Source of the DNA: Oscillatoria nigro-viridis PCC 7112
GTDB taxonomy: Bacteria; Cyanobacteriota; Cyanobacteriia; Cyanobacteriales; Microcoleaceae
Length of the DNA: 64,000 nucleotides
Direction of reading: 5' to 3'
Assembly (NCBI RefSeq): GCF_000317475.1
Contig: NC_019729.1
Location: forward strand, 3,610,501 to 3,674,500
Shown here: one piece after another, positions 43,544 to 54,071 of the stretch
Layout: every line of letters begins with the position of its first letter
Numbering within the stretch: position 1 is the stretch's first letter
Made by a program: the position numbers and the translations under genes
The notes under the pieces: model-generated
What the model was told of the DNA's origin: nothing
Database searches by the model: none
Seen by the model: the letters and a program-made list of their open reading frames with translations, nothing else

Positions 43544-46500
43544 ATGAAAGTTGTTAAAGATTCACCTTTTAACTCTCAAGATCCGTTTCAGAATTTCCTC
43601 GCCCCAGAATTCGAGATTGATACCAAAAACTTACTCAATAGTCAAGCTTACGCCAGCAACATCTCAGAACAAACACTCCCTCCAATTCGGGCCGCTGACA
43701 ACAATAGCGCTGAAGACATCGCCAGCTTTTCCAACTCCCTCAGTTTGAGTCAGAGCTTCCCAACACAGATTTTACCCCCCCCGCAAAAAATAGCGAACTG
43801 GATGCTCTGACTGGGGAAATTATAGGCGAAAGGGATCTCGACTACTCAGACAAAGATGCTTTAATCGGCGAAAGACGCGCATCCCAACTCGCACCAACAG
43901 CTTCTAATCCCAAAGCACCTCCCATCATCCAAAGTGCCGAACTTAAGTTTACAGACAGCAACAATCAATCTTTTCCCAACAATCAACCCGTTCTCTTCAT
44001 CACGGGTACTAATGTATTAGTAGATAACTTGAGCGACCCGTTAGGCAGCCGATTCAGCGACTTAACCGTTAAATTTTTCGCAGGCAGACAAGCTTACGAA
44101 GGAACAGTTTTGACAGACAAAAGTCGCAAATTGGCAAACAATCAATTTGAAATCGCCGTTCAAGTTCCCAACACCGTACCGTTAGGTGAATCGCGCATCG
44201 TCATCAGCCGCAAGCAAAACGAAAAAGTTAGCCCAAATCCCTCAGAACCAGCCACAGAAGTTAAATACGATAGCAATCCTTACCGAATAGAAAACAATAC
44301 AGAATACATCTTTGCCGCGCAGTGGACAACAGATAAAATCGCAATTATTAACGGTGCAAATCCCGAATCAGTCGTCACAGCTACTAATAGCAGCGACTTG
44401 TCGATTGCCAGCGTTTCTGTAGGCACGGATGATATACTCGATCGACCGCGAGAACTAACTGTAACCAGTGACGGCAGCCGTGCTTATGTAGCGATGGATC
44501 GTTCCGGGCGCGTTGCTGTGGTCGATCCGATGACGCGGCAACAGATAGACACTCAGCCGAATACTGCTGGTATTAACCCGATAAATTTGCCCAGCGGTGC
44601 AGAACCTCGATCGATAGTCATAGACCCCCGCGACCAATACGCCTACATCGCTGACGGAAAAATCGGCAGCAACTCCATCTACGTTCTCGATATCAACCCG
44701 TTTTCACCAACCTATCACCAAGTCACCGAAACCATCCCAGTCGGTACAGCCCCAAGCGGTTTGCGACAAATAGCCATTAGCAGCGACAGCAAAAAGCTAT
44801 TTGTTACTGCACCAAACGGCTCGAACAGCAAAATTTATGCTGTTAACATCGACCCCAAAGACCGACCCAGCGACCCCAGTCAGAACCCCAAAAAGTGGAA
44901 TCAATTAATCGGAAGTATCACAGCCGATGAAGGAGTAGAAGGAATAGCCAGCACCGTCAATCCCTTAGCCATGACCTTTACGAACAGCGGCAAAGATAGC
45001 AACGGATTTGGGGTACTGGACATTACTAATAATGACCCGGTGAGTTTTGCTGCTACCACCCGATATGCAAGTTTAGGGCTGGGTTTTGCTAGCGATTATT
45101 TTGATGTAAATGAGGGAGTCGCGGTAACGGTACTGCCGGATGCCAGTTATGCCTTTGTTGTCGGCCGCAATTCCGACACGAAATTCTTCGGTCAAGAACT
45201 ACCCAGCGTAGATGGAGACCCGCGGGCCGGCAGCAACATCGGCATTATTAAAGACCCGCTAACAAATCCGCAATTAGTAGCGGGAACAAGACCAATTCCA
45301 GATGGATTCGCTACAGATTTAGCGCTTTCAAGTGATAGCAAGTACCTTTACGCTTCCTATCCAAATTTAAGCGGTGCTGGCGGCAAAGTTTATGTTTTTG
45401 ATGTGGAGGAATTTGTCAAAACGCTGACCAACCCCAGTCAATTCCAAGTAGATGCCAAAGGTCGGGGTGTCGGGCTGCCGTTGTTTGACAGCGCTACGGC
45501 CCGAAATGCTACGGTTGCGGACTTGTCGGCGATACCAATTGACAATATTAATCCGGCAGTTAGTATTGCTGCTGATTTTCAGATTCTGACCGACGCGAAC
45601 AATCAATATACTTACGGCGTGCCGCCTGGTAGCAAGCGAGCTCCCGTTTCTGTGACTAACCCTCGCGGTTTGGCGGCGACACCGCTGGATTGGCTGGATT
45701 TAACTGGGCCAGGTGAGAATACAATAAATGACTTGACTCCGACTTTTGAGTGGAATTTCGACATTCCTGATTCGCAAATACGCGAAGTTAATTTGTTTGT
45801 AAGTACCTTCCCAGAAGGTGAGGGTCTGTTGCCTTGGGACCAAGTTGTCAATTTATCTGAAGCGCTGCCCGATTCCGGCTTAACTCAAGAGGAAAAAAGA
45901 CAATTTTTGAGTTCTCCGTGGCAAGAGTTTGATGACTTTAATCCGAACCGCATTCTCACAGCAACTTGGAAGCCTTCTGGTGAGTGGGTTTGGAATGGAG
46001 GTAACAGGTTTGGAGATAACAACAATTTTACCCTCGATCCAGACCGGACTCTCACAGCAGGTCAAACCTATTATTGGGCTGTCGAAGCAATAAACACTGA
46101 GGGAGAGCGCAATCTTGATTTTGGGGAGTTTAATACCCAACTAGAAAGCGGTTTTTCTCCGTTCACAAGCGTCACTGTTCTCACTCACGGTTTTACACCT
46201 CCGATAGTTGCAGAAGCAGTAATTCCCCCTAATTTTTTTGACATCGCAAACAACATCGCGGATGCAGGGGGTGGGGGTTTGATTCTTCGTTACGATAAGG
46301 GCACAGGTTTCTGGGTTCCTGTCGATAAATATGGGGCTGTCATGCCAGACTTCCCCGCAGGTCAAAATCCAGAAACCACAACAAATTACCTCGAACAATT
46401 AGCTACTTACATATCTGACAATTACAGCGACAAATCTTTAGTGCTTCTGCCTGATTGGGCTCAAAACAACGAATCAAGCGTGCCTGATTCTGGTTTTACA

Positions 46501-49146
46501 GAAGGTGCAGCAGATGCTTTCTACACCTCGCTGGTGCAGTTAGACCAAGCTTTGGGCGGAACCATTGGAGGACTCGATTCTCAAGGGAGACCGCGCTTTT
46601 ACGACAGCGAAGGGAAACTGATTCGAGAGCAGGGTGACTTGTTCGACTCTCCCATGCACTTTATTGGCTTCAGTCGCGGAACAGTTGTTAATAGTGAAAT
46701 TGTGCAGCGCTTGCTGACAGCATTCCCCAATGCAGGCGGAACAAATCAATTCGGCCGCGATTTTCAAGTTACGACAATCGACCCCCACGACTTCGATCAG
46801 GAGAGTCTTTCGCTGGTGGGGATTGGAGGGTTTAGGAACTTCTACGAACCCAAGGTGCAGACTTGGGAAGGCATTACATTTGCCGATAATTACTACCAAA
46901 CTACAGCCGATCCGAGTGGTTTGGGGTCGTTTACTCCGAACGGTCGAAATATTCCTAACCTTTTACCACCAGAAGATACTAGCAATCAACCCGGACTCAA
47001 ATTTCCGAAGGATGAAGATGGCAATCTCCTCGGTGTCCCCGATGTAGTCGAATTTCTGGGAACTCGTTCTGGGGAAACGGGCTATGCTGAGAGTCGGGCG
47101 GGCTTCACCCGACAAACCGATGCTATTCCAATAATTGGGGGCGGTTTGGGCGCTACTCACGGACGAGTTCTCAATTGGTATTCCGGCAGTGCGAATCTGG
47201 GTTTAACGGATTCGCAACCCAGCTATGCGGTGGATTGGCTCAAAGATCCAGTTTACCGCCGCCGCAGTGATGGAGCTTACGAGGTGTTGTTCGATGCCAA
47301 TTTCTACGATACTAATCCCAACCGTGTCAACCCTTGGTACACCCCAAATCATACAGACGCAAACTTTGTCCAAGGTAGCGCTGAGGCTCCTTGGGAAGGG
47401 ATTGGGACTGGATGGTTTTATTCTATAAATGGTGGCGGTGAACGTTTGCGGCCAGAAATGCAGCCGCGAGTGCCGCTAAGTTTTGACAATACTTACAGTG
47501 CCAGAATGCGCGGTGATGATACTGTTCCCACTCTGTTCAACGGCAATTTTGATGCTGTTACCGATCCGTTTGGGGGGAATTTGAGCCAGGTTCGCAGAAC
47601 TATTTCTAACGCGCTACCTGGGTGGTCATTCCACAACGGTCAACAAAATCCCAATATTGATTTGGTTCAAAATTTGGAGGACGTAAAGTCCATTAAAGGA
47701 AAAAGCGAAACAGACTATGCCTTTAAACTAGGAGCCAACGGAGTCAAAGAAATTGTTCACAATCGGTTTGTTGTTCCTGACTGGGGAAATTTACGCTTTG
47801 ATGTTCATGCTCCTGTCAAAAAAGGAAACCTGAACGTCACGTTGGAAACGACAACAGGTACAGAGATCGCAAAAACCACAATAGACCTTAAAAGCAATTT
47901 GCAAAAACTCCCTTTCAACCGCAACGAAAATGTCAATACCCCAGCAAATCTCGATCGGGCGACTAATATCTACTTAGGTAATGCTAATAAGATTGGATTT
48001 GGTCGAGAAGGTTTTGAAACTTTCCAGCTTAACTTGCAAACTCCTGATGAAGTGACACAACTTTACCGAGGTCAACCAGCTACTTTGAAGTTTGAATTAG
48101 AAGGAGGAGACCATGTTTTCCTAGATAATGTCTTCTTTAAGAGCGACCACCTGAGATTGGGAAATCCAACTGAAGCAAGATGGGATATTAAAGCCCCGGA
48201 TCAAAATTTATATCAAACCAATTTGTTGCTTGAAAAACCGCAGTATTCCTCATCTTATAATGCCGTTACTGGGCTTCCTAACTGGGTAAGTTGGAAAGTT
48301 GACAGCTCTTGGAGAAATCGAGTTGAGGAAAGAACAAATACTCCATTCATAACCGATCCAGGCTTGCCTGGTAGTCCTCAAGTTCCGAGCTGGCCTAGAA
48401 TTGATGGGATAATGTATACAGGAACGGGTTTGGATAGAGGTCATCTTATCCCTAACCAAGATAGAAACAGAAATGAGAAAGATGCTCAGGCTACCTACCT
48501 AAGCACAAACTTAATCCCGCAAGCGCTCGACAATAACCGACTTTTTCCCAATAACAGAGGTAGATTAGACCCAGATATTTCGCCTGCATGGTCTAGAATT
48601 GAATCAAAATTAGTTGAGCAGCTAATCTTTGATTACAACAAAAAACTTGATATTACTGCTGGTGTTTTTGATACTAAAGAACAGAATTGGTCTATCCAGC
48701 CAAAAACTAGAGCACCTGAATTACTTACGGAAGCGCCCAATCAAGGAAATACAGATCCTACAAATTTAGAAGCTAACGGAATTCGCATTCCTGGGTGGAC
48801 TTGGAAAACAATCTTAGTTTCCAATCAATCAAGTCTTGGGGTACAAGATGTTCTTGGCAGTTACACGTACATTACGCCCAACATACCAGAACCTTACACG
48901 GATTGGAGCGGGAAACCAGCAGTCCCCAATCCACTTAATCAACTCTTAGGGGAAAACCGCGAGCCTATAACAAGTGCCGAACAATGGCGAAGACCAAATA
49001 CCTGGAAGATTTCTATTAATCAGCTTGAAAATCTTCTGAATACTCAGGGTTCTGACACGGTTTTTAACTTTTTGTCAAATCTTCCTGAAGATGTTCGCAA
49101 TCGAATTAAACAACAGAGCGATTTCTCGTTTCCACCACCTCCCTAA
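43544..49146 (+). CDS. Beta-propeller / alpha-beta hydrolase / NUC endonuclease giant protein, frame broken at a C8 tract
   Basis: Two open frames (43544-43810 and one open from about 43777 to 49146) read as one protein of about 1867 residues if one C is added to the C8 tract at 43775-43782. The 5' part encodes MKVVKDSPFNSQDPFQNFLA. Next comes a TIG-like strand-rich domain around ITGTNVLVDNLSDPL. A YncE-type seven-bladed propeller follows, with AYVAMDRSGRVAVVDPMTRQ, YAYIADGKIGSNSIYVLDIN and KYLYASYPNLSGAGGKVYVF. A lipase-like domain has VTVLTHGFTPP and the nucleophile elbow HFIGFSRGT. The C-terminal NUC domain has GLDRGHLIPNQDR and STNLIPQALDNN, matching NucA-type DNA/RNA non-specific nucleases (His in DRGH and the Asn). 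No signal peptide is apparent. It may be an exported effector or toxin; that is inference. If the frame is really broken, translation from TTG 44029 would give a 1705-residue protein. Confidence 0.85.
43775..43782 (+). other. C8 homopolymer at the frame junction
   Basis: Eight C lie where the upstream and downstream frames of the propeller-nuclease gene meet. Nine or six C would give one continuous frame. It is either a slippage (phase-variation) site, a real mutation, or a sequencing error. Confidence 0.85.
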
Positions 49147-49159
49147 GTCCGACTTGCTC

Positions 49160-49249
49160 AGGATTTACGCAGAACTATTATGAAATAGGTTGGGGAGATA
49201 TCTAAATGTTCAAAACATTACAATTTTCTCAATGCTCTGCGTAAGTCCT
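49160..49249. repeat. MITE-like element with AGGAYTTACGCAG ends, copy 2
   Basis: AGGATTTACGCAG and CTGCGTAAGTCCT are inverted ends of a 90-bp segment. The ends match those at 35969-36097. The interior (49169-49228) recurs without these ends at 50270-50329. Confidence 0.7.
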
Positions 49250-49292
49250 GTTTTTTGAAACAGATGTAATCCCTACGACTAATTATTACAAT

Positions 49293-50234
49293 TTAAAATT
49301 CACCCTCCCTAATCTCACCACGCCAGTGGTAAGTAGCACTCGTTGGACCAGGGATAAATTCTCCATCTGTCCAAGTAGTCTGGTAAAAGAATACATCTCC
49401 TTGGAGACCACCAGAAAGACAATTTTTAGCTCCCGAAAAGTTGCTTCCTATGAATTGAGAATAACTCATGTCAACTCCTGATAAATTAGCCTCTCTCAAA
49501 TCGCAATAAAAAAAATAGACACCCAACCAATCTTCATCCCGACTAAATCGAGCATTTCTGAAATCGGAAAATATAGCCATTCCCAAGCCAACATTTTCCA
49601 AACAAGCACAACTAAAGTTGACATAGCTTAAGCGAGAACGACTCAGGTCAATATCACGCAAGTCAGCACCGCTCAAATCTACACGATGCAATATTTTATC
49701 CTGAAAATTTCGCTCGCCCTCGCCATAGCGCCGGAGCAATTCTTCAGCAGACAACGTTCTGTTTAAATCATTTTGAATCCTGCCGTCAGGCATAGTCACT
49801 TGATGAAAAATAGTCTGCTCTGTTGTTTTAATATCGGTCAAATTGGCATCAGTCAAATTAGTGTCAATCAGCACAGCACCCGTCAAGTCGGCACCCGTCA
49901 AGTCGGCACCTGTTAAGTCGGCACCCGTCAAGTCAACATTAACCAATTTAGCATTCCTGAGATTGGCATTACTCAATTTTGCCTTAATCAGTAAGGATTG
50001 ATCCAGCCATACTCTTTCTAAGTTAGCATGGCTCAAGTTAGAATTAATTAAATTAGCCCCCCCCAAACTAGCGTCTTCCAGATTAGCACCGCTCAAGTTG
50101 ATATCAACCAGGAAAAACTCGGAAAAATGAAATTTTTTCAGATCGAAACCCGAAAAATTTCTTTCTCCAGCTATATACCGTCTCCGTAATTCTCGCAGGT
50201 CGTAGATTCTCGTTGACTCTTTTTCGTCCACCAC
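49293..50234 (-). CDS. Pentapeptide-repeat protein
   Basis: This 313-residue protein is built of A(D/N)LxX repeats in two blocks (about 30-135 and 175-280), folding as a right-handed quadrilateral beta-helix. The region LTGADLTGADLTGADLTGAV is nearly perfect. The N-terminal LRELRRRYIAGERNFSGFDL and the mid-protein LSAEELLRRYGEGERNFQDK are the same lead-in motif, so the protein looks like two fused copies of a smaller unit. TMPDGRIQND lies between them. Pentapeptide proteins can mimic DNA and bind gyrase or act in thylakoids; no specific role can be assigned. It is flanked by direct repeats (49169-49228 and 50270-50329). Confidence 0.9.
   Translation of the reverse strand: MVDEKESTRIYDLRELRRRYIAGERNFSGFDLKKFHFSEFFLVDINLSGANLEDASLGGANLINSNLSHANLERVWLDQSLLIKAKLSNANLRNAKLVNVDLTGADLTGADLTGADLTGAVLIDTNLTDANLTDIKTTEQTIFHQVTMPDGRIQNDLNRTLSAEELLRRYGEGERNFQDKILHRVDLSGADLRDIDLSRSRLSYVNFSCACLENVGLGMAIFSDFRNARFSRDEDWLGVYFFYCDLREANLSGVDMSYSQFIGSNFSGAKNCLSGGLQGDVFFYQTTWTDGEFIPGPTSATYHWRGEIREGEF
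49880..49936. repeat. 15-bp tandem repeat encoding LTGAD units
   Basis: About four near-identical copies of GTCAAGTCGGCACCC lie inside the pentapeptide gene and encode its most regular coils. Copy number change would stay in frame. Confidence 0.8.
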
Positions 50235-50269
50235 GGTTTTTTTTTCATATAAAATATTAGTTAATTTTA

Positions 50270-50329
50270 GCAGAACTATTATGAAATAGGTAGGGACTTA
50301 TCTAAATATTCAACACATTACAGTTCCTT
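50270..50329. repeat. Direct copy of the 49169-49228 sequence
   Basis: It begins GCAGAACTATTATGAAATAG exactly as the first copy and then diverges by a few bases. The two copies bracket the pentapeptide gene in the same orientation. Confidence 0.8.
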
Positions 50330-50341
50330 TAACTATTCCTC

Positions 50342-50435
50342 ATATCAAACCCGGAAAGATTAACCACAGTACCGAGAGAACAACCACGGGGGGTTTGCCC
50401 CTACTGAACTATGTGCATTTAACCGGATTTGATAT
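50342..50435. repeat. Inverted-repeat element with ATATCAAAYCCGG ends
   Basis: ATATCAAACCCGG and CCGGATTTGATAT delimit 94 bp with CACGGGGGGTTTGCCCC inside. It looks like a third MITE-like family. No second copy is in this window. The rest of 50235-50603 holds the leader of the next gene with an AGGAG at about 50589-50593. Confidence 0.6.
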
Positions 50436-50603
50436 CACCCTCCACTTGCTAGCTTGATTTTGTGGGCGGTTGAGGGGAACTTCAGTCTAGATAAGTGCCA
50501 CAAAAGCAAGAATCCGGTGTCTTTCCAGAGCCTATCAAGTGTCAACATCGGACTAATAGTTTATCTTATTCTTGAGTAATGGAGATTTAGGAGAAGACGA
50601 CCT

Positions 50604-51104
50604 ATGAAAGGATCGCTATTTACTGAAATGAGTGCCTCTGAATTGCTCGAACGTTATGCTGCTGGCGAGCGAAACTTTGCTGGGATTCGTGTTAGTGCGT
50701 TCATATATCTCGAAGGAGCAATCTTGAGCGATGCCGATTTTTCCGGGGCTGTTCTGCAGGGTTCGATGATTGGAACTGACTTCTCTCGAAGTTACCTGAT
50801 TGGAGCCGAATTGGCTGAAGTGTCTCTGGAGAACGCCATCCTGCAACATACCCGCTTGGATGGAGCTACCCTCGCTCAATCGATCCTCGATCGAGCTGAC
50901 TTGACTCATGCTTGTTTGGTACGTGCCGAGTTGGATGAAACCCTGGTGGAGAAGACCAACTTCTATCGCTCTAATTTGTTCGGTGCTTCCGGTGTAGACA
51001 TCGAATACTGGCTGGAACAAGAATGTATTTTCTGCCACACTATTATGCCCGATGGCAGTGAGAGGAATGATGGGTGCCAACGTCTAGGTATTTGTGTCTA
51101 TTAA
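50604..51104 (+). CDS. Short pentapeptide-repeat protein
   Basis: The 166-residue protein starts with MSASELLERYAAGERNFAGI, the lead-in motif also present twice in the protein at 49293. About eighteen pentapeptide repeats follow (for example AILSDADFSGAVLQGSMIGT and LDGATLAQSILDRADLTHAC). It ends with CHTIMPDGSERNDGC, a tail common in cyanobacterial members. The upstream AGGAG is about 11 bp from the ATG. Function unknown. It is divergent from the larger relative, so the two may come from duplication and inversion. Confidence 0.9.
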   Translation: MKGSLFTEMSASELLERYAAGERNFAGIRVSAFIYLEGAILSDADFSGAVLQGSMIGTDFSRSYLIGAELAEVSLENAILQHTRLDGATLAQSILDRADLTHACLVRAELDETLVEKTNFYRSNLFGASGVDIEYWLEQECIFCHTIMPDGSERNDGCQRLGICVY

Positions 51105-51299
51105 TTCACTTGGAGCCGCTGTTACAGCGGCTCGTGAACTTTCTTTATATTATTAAATCAAACAACGTAGGCGGGAAAACTTGCTAGGCATACCAGGCTC
51201 TTGACTTTTAAGAAAATTGAACTAATCTTCATCTTCATTAATACTGCATTTACTAAAGAGCAATATTAGCCGATCGCCCTTTTACCGCCTTTTACCCCT

Positions 51300-51464
51300 T
51301 TGAAGACTTACAAGGAAGAAAACCTGGGACGACTGGCAGCGGAGTCAACATTGCGCGCACTCGTAACTCAACTCTTAAATTCTGGAACGAGTCTGGAACA
51401 GGTGGCACAAATGATGAATTTATCGACCTTGGAAGTGAGACGATTGGTAGGGGAAAACTTTTGA
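51300..51464 (+). pseudogene. C-terminal relic of an Rpn/PD-(D/E)xK transposase-like protein
   Basis: The frame encodes LAAESTLRALVTQLLNSGTS and LEQVAQMMNLSTLEVRRLVG. This resembles the helical C-terminus of cyanobacterial Rpn-family nucleases. No nuclease domain precedes it. A short real protein cannot be excluded, but there is no ribosome binding site. Confidence 0.45.
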
Positions 51465-51465
51465 G

Positions 51466-51505
51466 CGATCGCACTTTTCCAAGATATCTTGGAAAAGTGC
51501 GATCG
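51466..51505. repeat. Perfect 40-bp palindrome
   Basis: CGATCGCACTTTTCCAAGAT is followed immediately by its exact reverse complement. It starts 1 bp after the TGA of the relic. Transcripts from either strand would form a 40-base hairpin with only the small closing loop excluded from pairing. A terminator without U-tract or a protein binding site are options. Confidence 0.9.
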
Positions 51506-51561
51506 ATGTATGGCACAAAATTTGAACAGTCAACAGTCAAGACTCAACAATTAGCTAAGGA

Positions 51562-53376
51562 CTAGAGAGGCTTATTAGTAGGTTTAAAACCCTGCTTTTG
51601 AAAATAGGTTCTAAATACCTCTTGAGCAATTGGTGCCGCCGATACAGCACCATATCCTCCGCCTTCAACGATAACTGCGATCGCAACTTCGGGTTTGTCA
51701 GCGGGAGCAAAACCCACATACATAGAATTGTCAGGATGACCGGGCATTTCCACCGTCCCAGTTTTGCCAGCACTTAAAGGAATAGTACCGTCATTCATGG
51801 CGCGGCCTGTACCTTTTTTCACCACGTCAATCAATCCTTGTTTAACGACATTTAAAGTTGCAGGCTTAATACCTGTTGAAATTTTTTTAGTAACAGGCGT
51901 ATTGGTTTGAGAAGCCAATAAATGCGGCTGCACTCGCCAACCGCCATTGGCAATAGTTGACACCATCACGGCCAATTCTAAGGGAGTACAAAGTACCAAA
52001 CCCTGACCGATCGCCATTGTTACCGTATCCCCAACGTACCAATCTTCCCCATACATTTTCTGTTTCTCTGCTGGGATCGGAACTTGACCGTGATTGGCGC
52101 CGTCTATCCCCAAAAGGTCTAAATTAATAGTACCGCCAATGCCCATTTTTTTAGCCCATTTCGCCATTTGTTCGGGGCCAGCAGCCATCCCTACTTGATA
52201 GAAAAACGTATTGCTGCTGTAGGCTAAAGCATCCCGGAAACCGATAAGGCCGTAACCGGCGCCGTGTTCGTTAAAGGAAATTCCGCCGATATTAATTGAA
52301 GCAGAACTTACCAAAGTCGAGTCAGGAGAAAACTTGCCCGACTCCATCCCCGCTACAGAAGTGACAATTTTAAAAGTGCTGCCGACTGGATAACCTTGAA
52401 CTGCCCGATTTAAAAATGGTTTGTCTGGCCCTTGCAGTCGATCCCATTCTTGTTGAGTCACCTTGCGGGTGAAAATATTGGGATCGAATGTCGGCCAACT
52501 AGCCATTGTTAAAAGAGCTCCGGTTTTCACGTCGATCGCCACAACTGCACCCAGGCGATTGCCCAAAGCTTTTTCCGCAGTTTTCTGCATATCTAAATCT
52601 AAAGTTAGCTGCACCGGTTTGCCGGGAATAGGGTCTTTTACACCTAAATCTTGGATTTCTTCGCCCTTAGCATTTACCTCGATTAAACGGTTTCCCCAAA
52701 CGCCCTCTAAAGTTGAATTGGCTAATTTTTCCACTCCCATTTGACCGACGATCATCCCCATCGGATATCCAGGATTAGCTTTTAATTCCTCTAAAGTAGC
52801 TTCGCCGACGTATCCCAAAAGGTGAGCTGCTAATTGCTGGTTGGGATTGTCTCGGCTCGATTCTACGCGAATTTCAACTCCCCGCAAAGCATTACTTTGT
52901 TCTCCCAAAGCGACGAAAGTACCGACATCGATATCCTTACTAATTCGCACTGGTAGGGCCGATCTGTAGCCTGCTGCATCGATTTTTTTGATAATTTCGG
53001 CGGCGGGAAGTTTGACGATCGGGCCCAGTGTAGCGGCGATCTCTTGCCACTCCTTGGCCGATCGCTCTTTTGGCCACACATAGACCGATCGAGATACGCG
53101 GTTGGCCGCAAAAATTTTGCCGTTGCGGTCTAAAATTTGACCGCGATTCGCTGCGACTGAAACAGGGCGAATGCGGTTATTTTCCGCCCGCTGTCGGTTG
53201 TAGGCTCCCTGTACCAGTTGCAGTTCGGCTAGACGAAATATCGGCAGCGTCACCAAGGTAGTGACTAGCAGCATAAAAATCATAACTTGGAGCGATCGGC
53301 TGCGTTGCCGTGAAGCATTGTCCAAGGCATTTTTGTCGAATCGGACTTGAGAGTTAAAAGAAAAATCGCCAGCCAT
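51562..53376 (-). CDS. mrdA: Penicillin-binding protein 2 (peptidoglycan transpeptidase)
   Basis: This 604-residue class B PBP cross-links peptidoglycan in the periplasm, with RodA, during elongation. An N-terminal membrane anchor (SLQVMIFMLLVTTLVTLPIF) precedes the PBP dimerisation domain (NRGQILDRNGKIFAANR, then the region to about 240). The transpeptidase domain shows the catalytic STFK (in YPVGSTFKIVTS), SSN (in LAYSSNTFFYQ) and KTGT (in SAGKTGTVEMPG). YGEDWYVGDTVTMAIGQG is typical of PBP2. ATG 53376 is preferred; a TTG at 53403 would add 9 residues. The gene stands alone on the minus strand. Confidence 0.95.
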   Translation of the reverse strand: MAGDFSFNSQVRFDKNALDNASRQRSRSLQVMIFMLLVTTLVTLPIFRLAELQLVQGAYNRQRAENNRIRPVSVAANRGQILDRNGKIFAANRVSRSVYVWPKERSAKEWQEIAATLGPIVKLPAAEIIKKIDAAGYRSALPVRISKDIDVGTFVALGEQSNALRGVEIRVESSRDNPNQQLAAHLLGYVGEATLEELKANPGYPMGMIVGQMGVEKLANSTLEGVWGNRLIEVNAKGEEIQDLGVKDPIPGKPVQLTLDLDMQKTAEKALGNRLGAVVAIDVKTGALLTMASWPTFDPNIFTRKVTQQEWDRLQGPDKPFLNRAVQGYPVGSTFKIVTSVAGMESGKFSPDSTLVSSASINIGGISFNEHGAGYGLIGFRDALAYSSNTFFYQVGMAAGPEQMAKWAKKMGIGGTINLDLLGIDGANHGQVPIPAEKQKMYGEDWYVGDTVTMAIGQGLVLCTPLELAVMVSTIANGGWRVQPHLLASQTNTPVTKKISTGIKPATLNVVKQGLIDVVKKGTGRAMNDGTIPLSAGKTGTVEMPGHPDNSMYVGFAPADKPEVAIAVIVEGGGYGAVSAAPIAQEVFRTYFQKQGFKPTNKPL

Positions 53377-53590
53377 ATTAATTAATCTGCTCTTTTTATT
53401 CAACTAACAGGTTGATACGGTTCCCATCCGGATTATTTTGCCGATGATACAGCGATTGTAACTTCTCACTCTTTAGTGACAGACATAAATTCTGCCCGTT
53501 GGCAGACGAATCAGCCGGATTGTTTGATTAAGGTAGATGTTAAATATCAGGTTTTTTTGACAATTCAACTGTTAAGGAGGTACGAGCGCT

Positions 53591-53950
53591 GTGGAACCGA
53601 TCGATTTTTTGATTGCTTGGCTGGTGACGGGTAGCAGCTTGCTACTGATTTCTCAACTGCCGATCGGCGTAGAAATTGACAGCACACCGAAAGCAGTAAT
53701 TTCCGCTGCGGTTTTGGGAATGTTGAATGTTTTAATTTTGCCAATTCTGAAAGCAGTTTTTTTCGTGCCGAACTTGCTGACGCTGGGGTTGCTTTCCGGC
53801 GTGTTTGCTTTTGTAATGAACGTGATTGTTTTTGCCTCGGCTGCGAAGCTAGTTGAAGGATTTAGTTTGCGGATGGGCATTTGGAGCGCGGTATTGGGGG
53901 CGATCGCCTTGGCTGTAGTTAGCAGCTTGATCGACGGCGTACTGATTTAG
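53591..53950 (+). CDS. Phage-holin-family (4_2) membrane protein
   Basis: The 119-residue protein has four hydrophobic helices: FLIAWLVTGSSLLLISQLPI, AVISAAVLGMLNVLILPIL, LLTLGLLSGVFAFVMNVIVF and IWSAVLGAIALAVVSSLIDG. It matches the small membrane family annotated as holin-like, which is widespread in bacteria without phages and of unknown function. GTG 53591 is fixed by AAGGAGG at 53574-53580. It is divergent from the PBP2 gene. Confidence 0.88.
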   Translation: MEPIDFLIAWLVTGSSLLLISQLPIGVEIDSTPKAVISAAVLGMLNVLILPILKAVFFVPNLLTLGLLSGVFAFVMNVIVFASAAKLVEGFSLRMGIWSAVLGAIALAVVSSLIDGVLI

Positions 53951-54071
53951 CAACTTCTCCCGATCGAGGGCGATAGAAATCGCCCGATATTTCCCACCCT
54001 TAGCTAGCGCGTTTCCTGGGCCTACAAGCGATTTCAATCGCCGAATATTTCTTCTCCCTTCTTCCTTCTCC

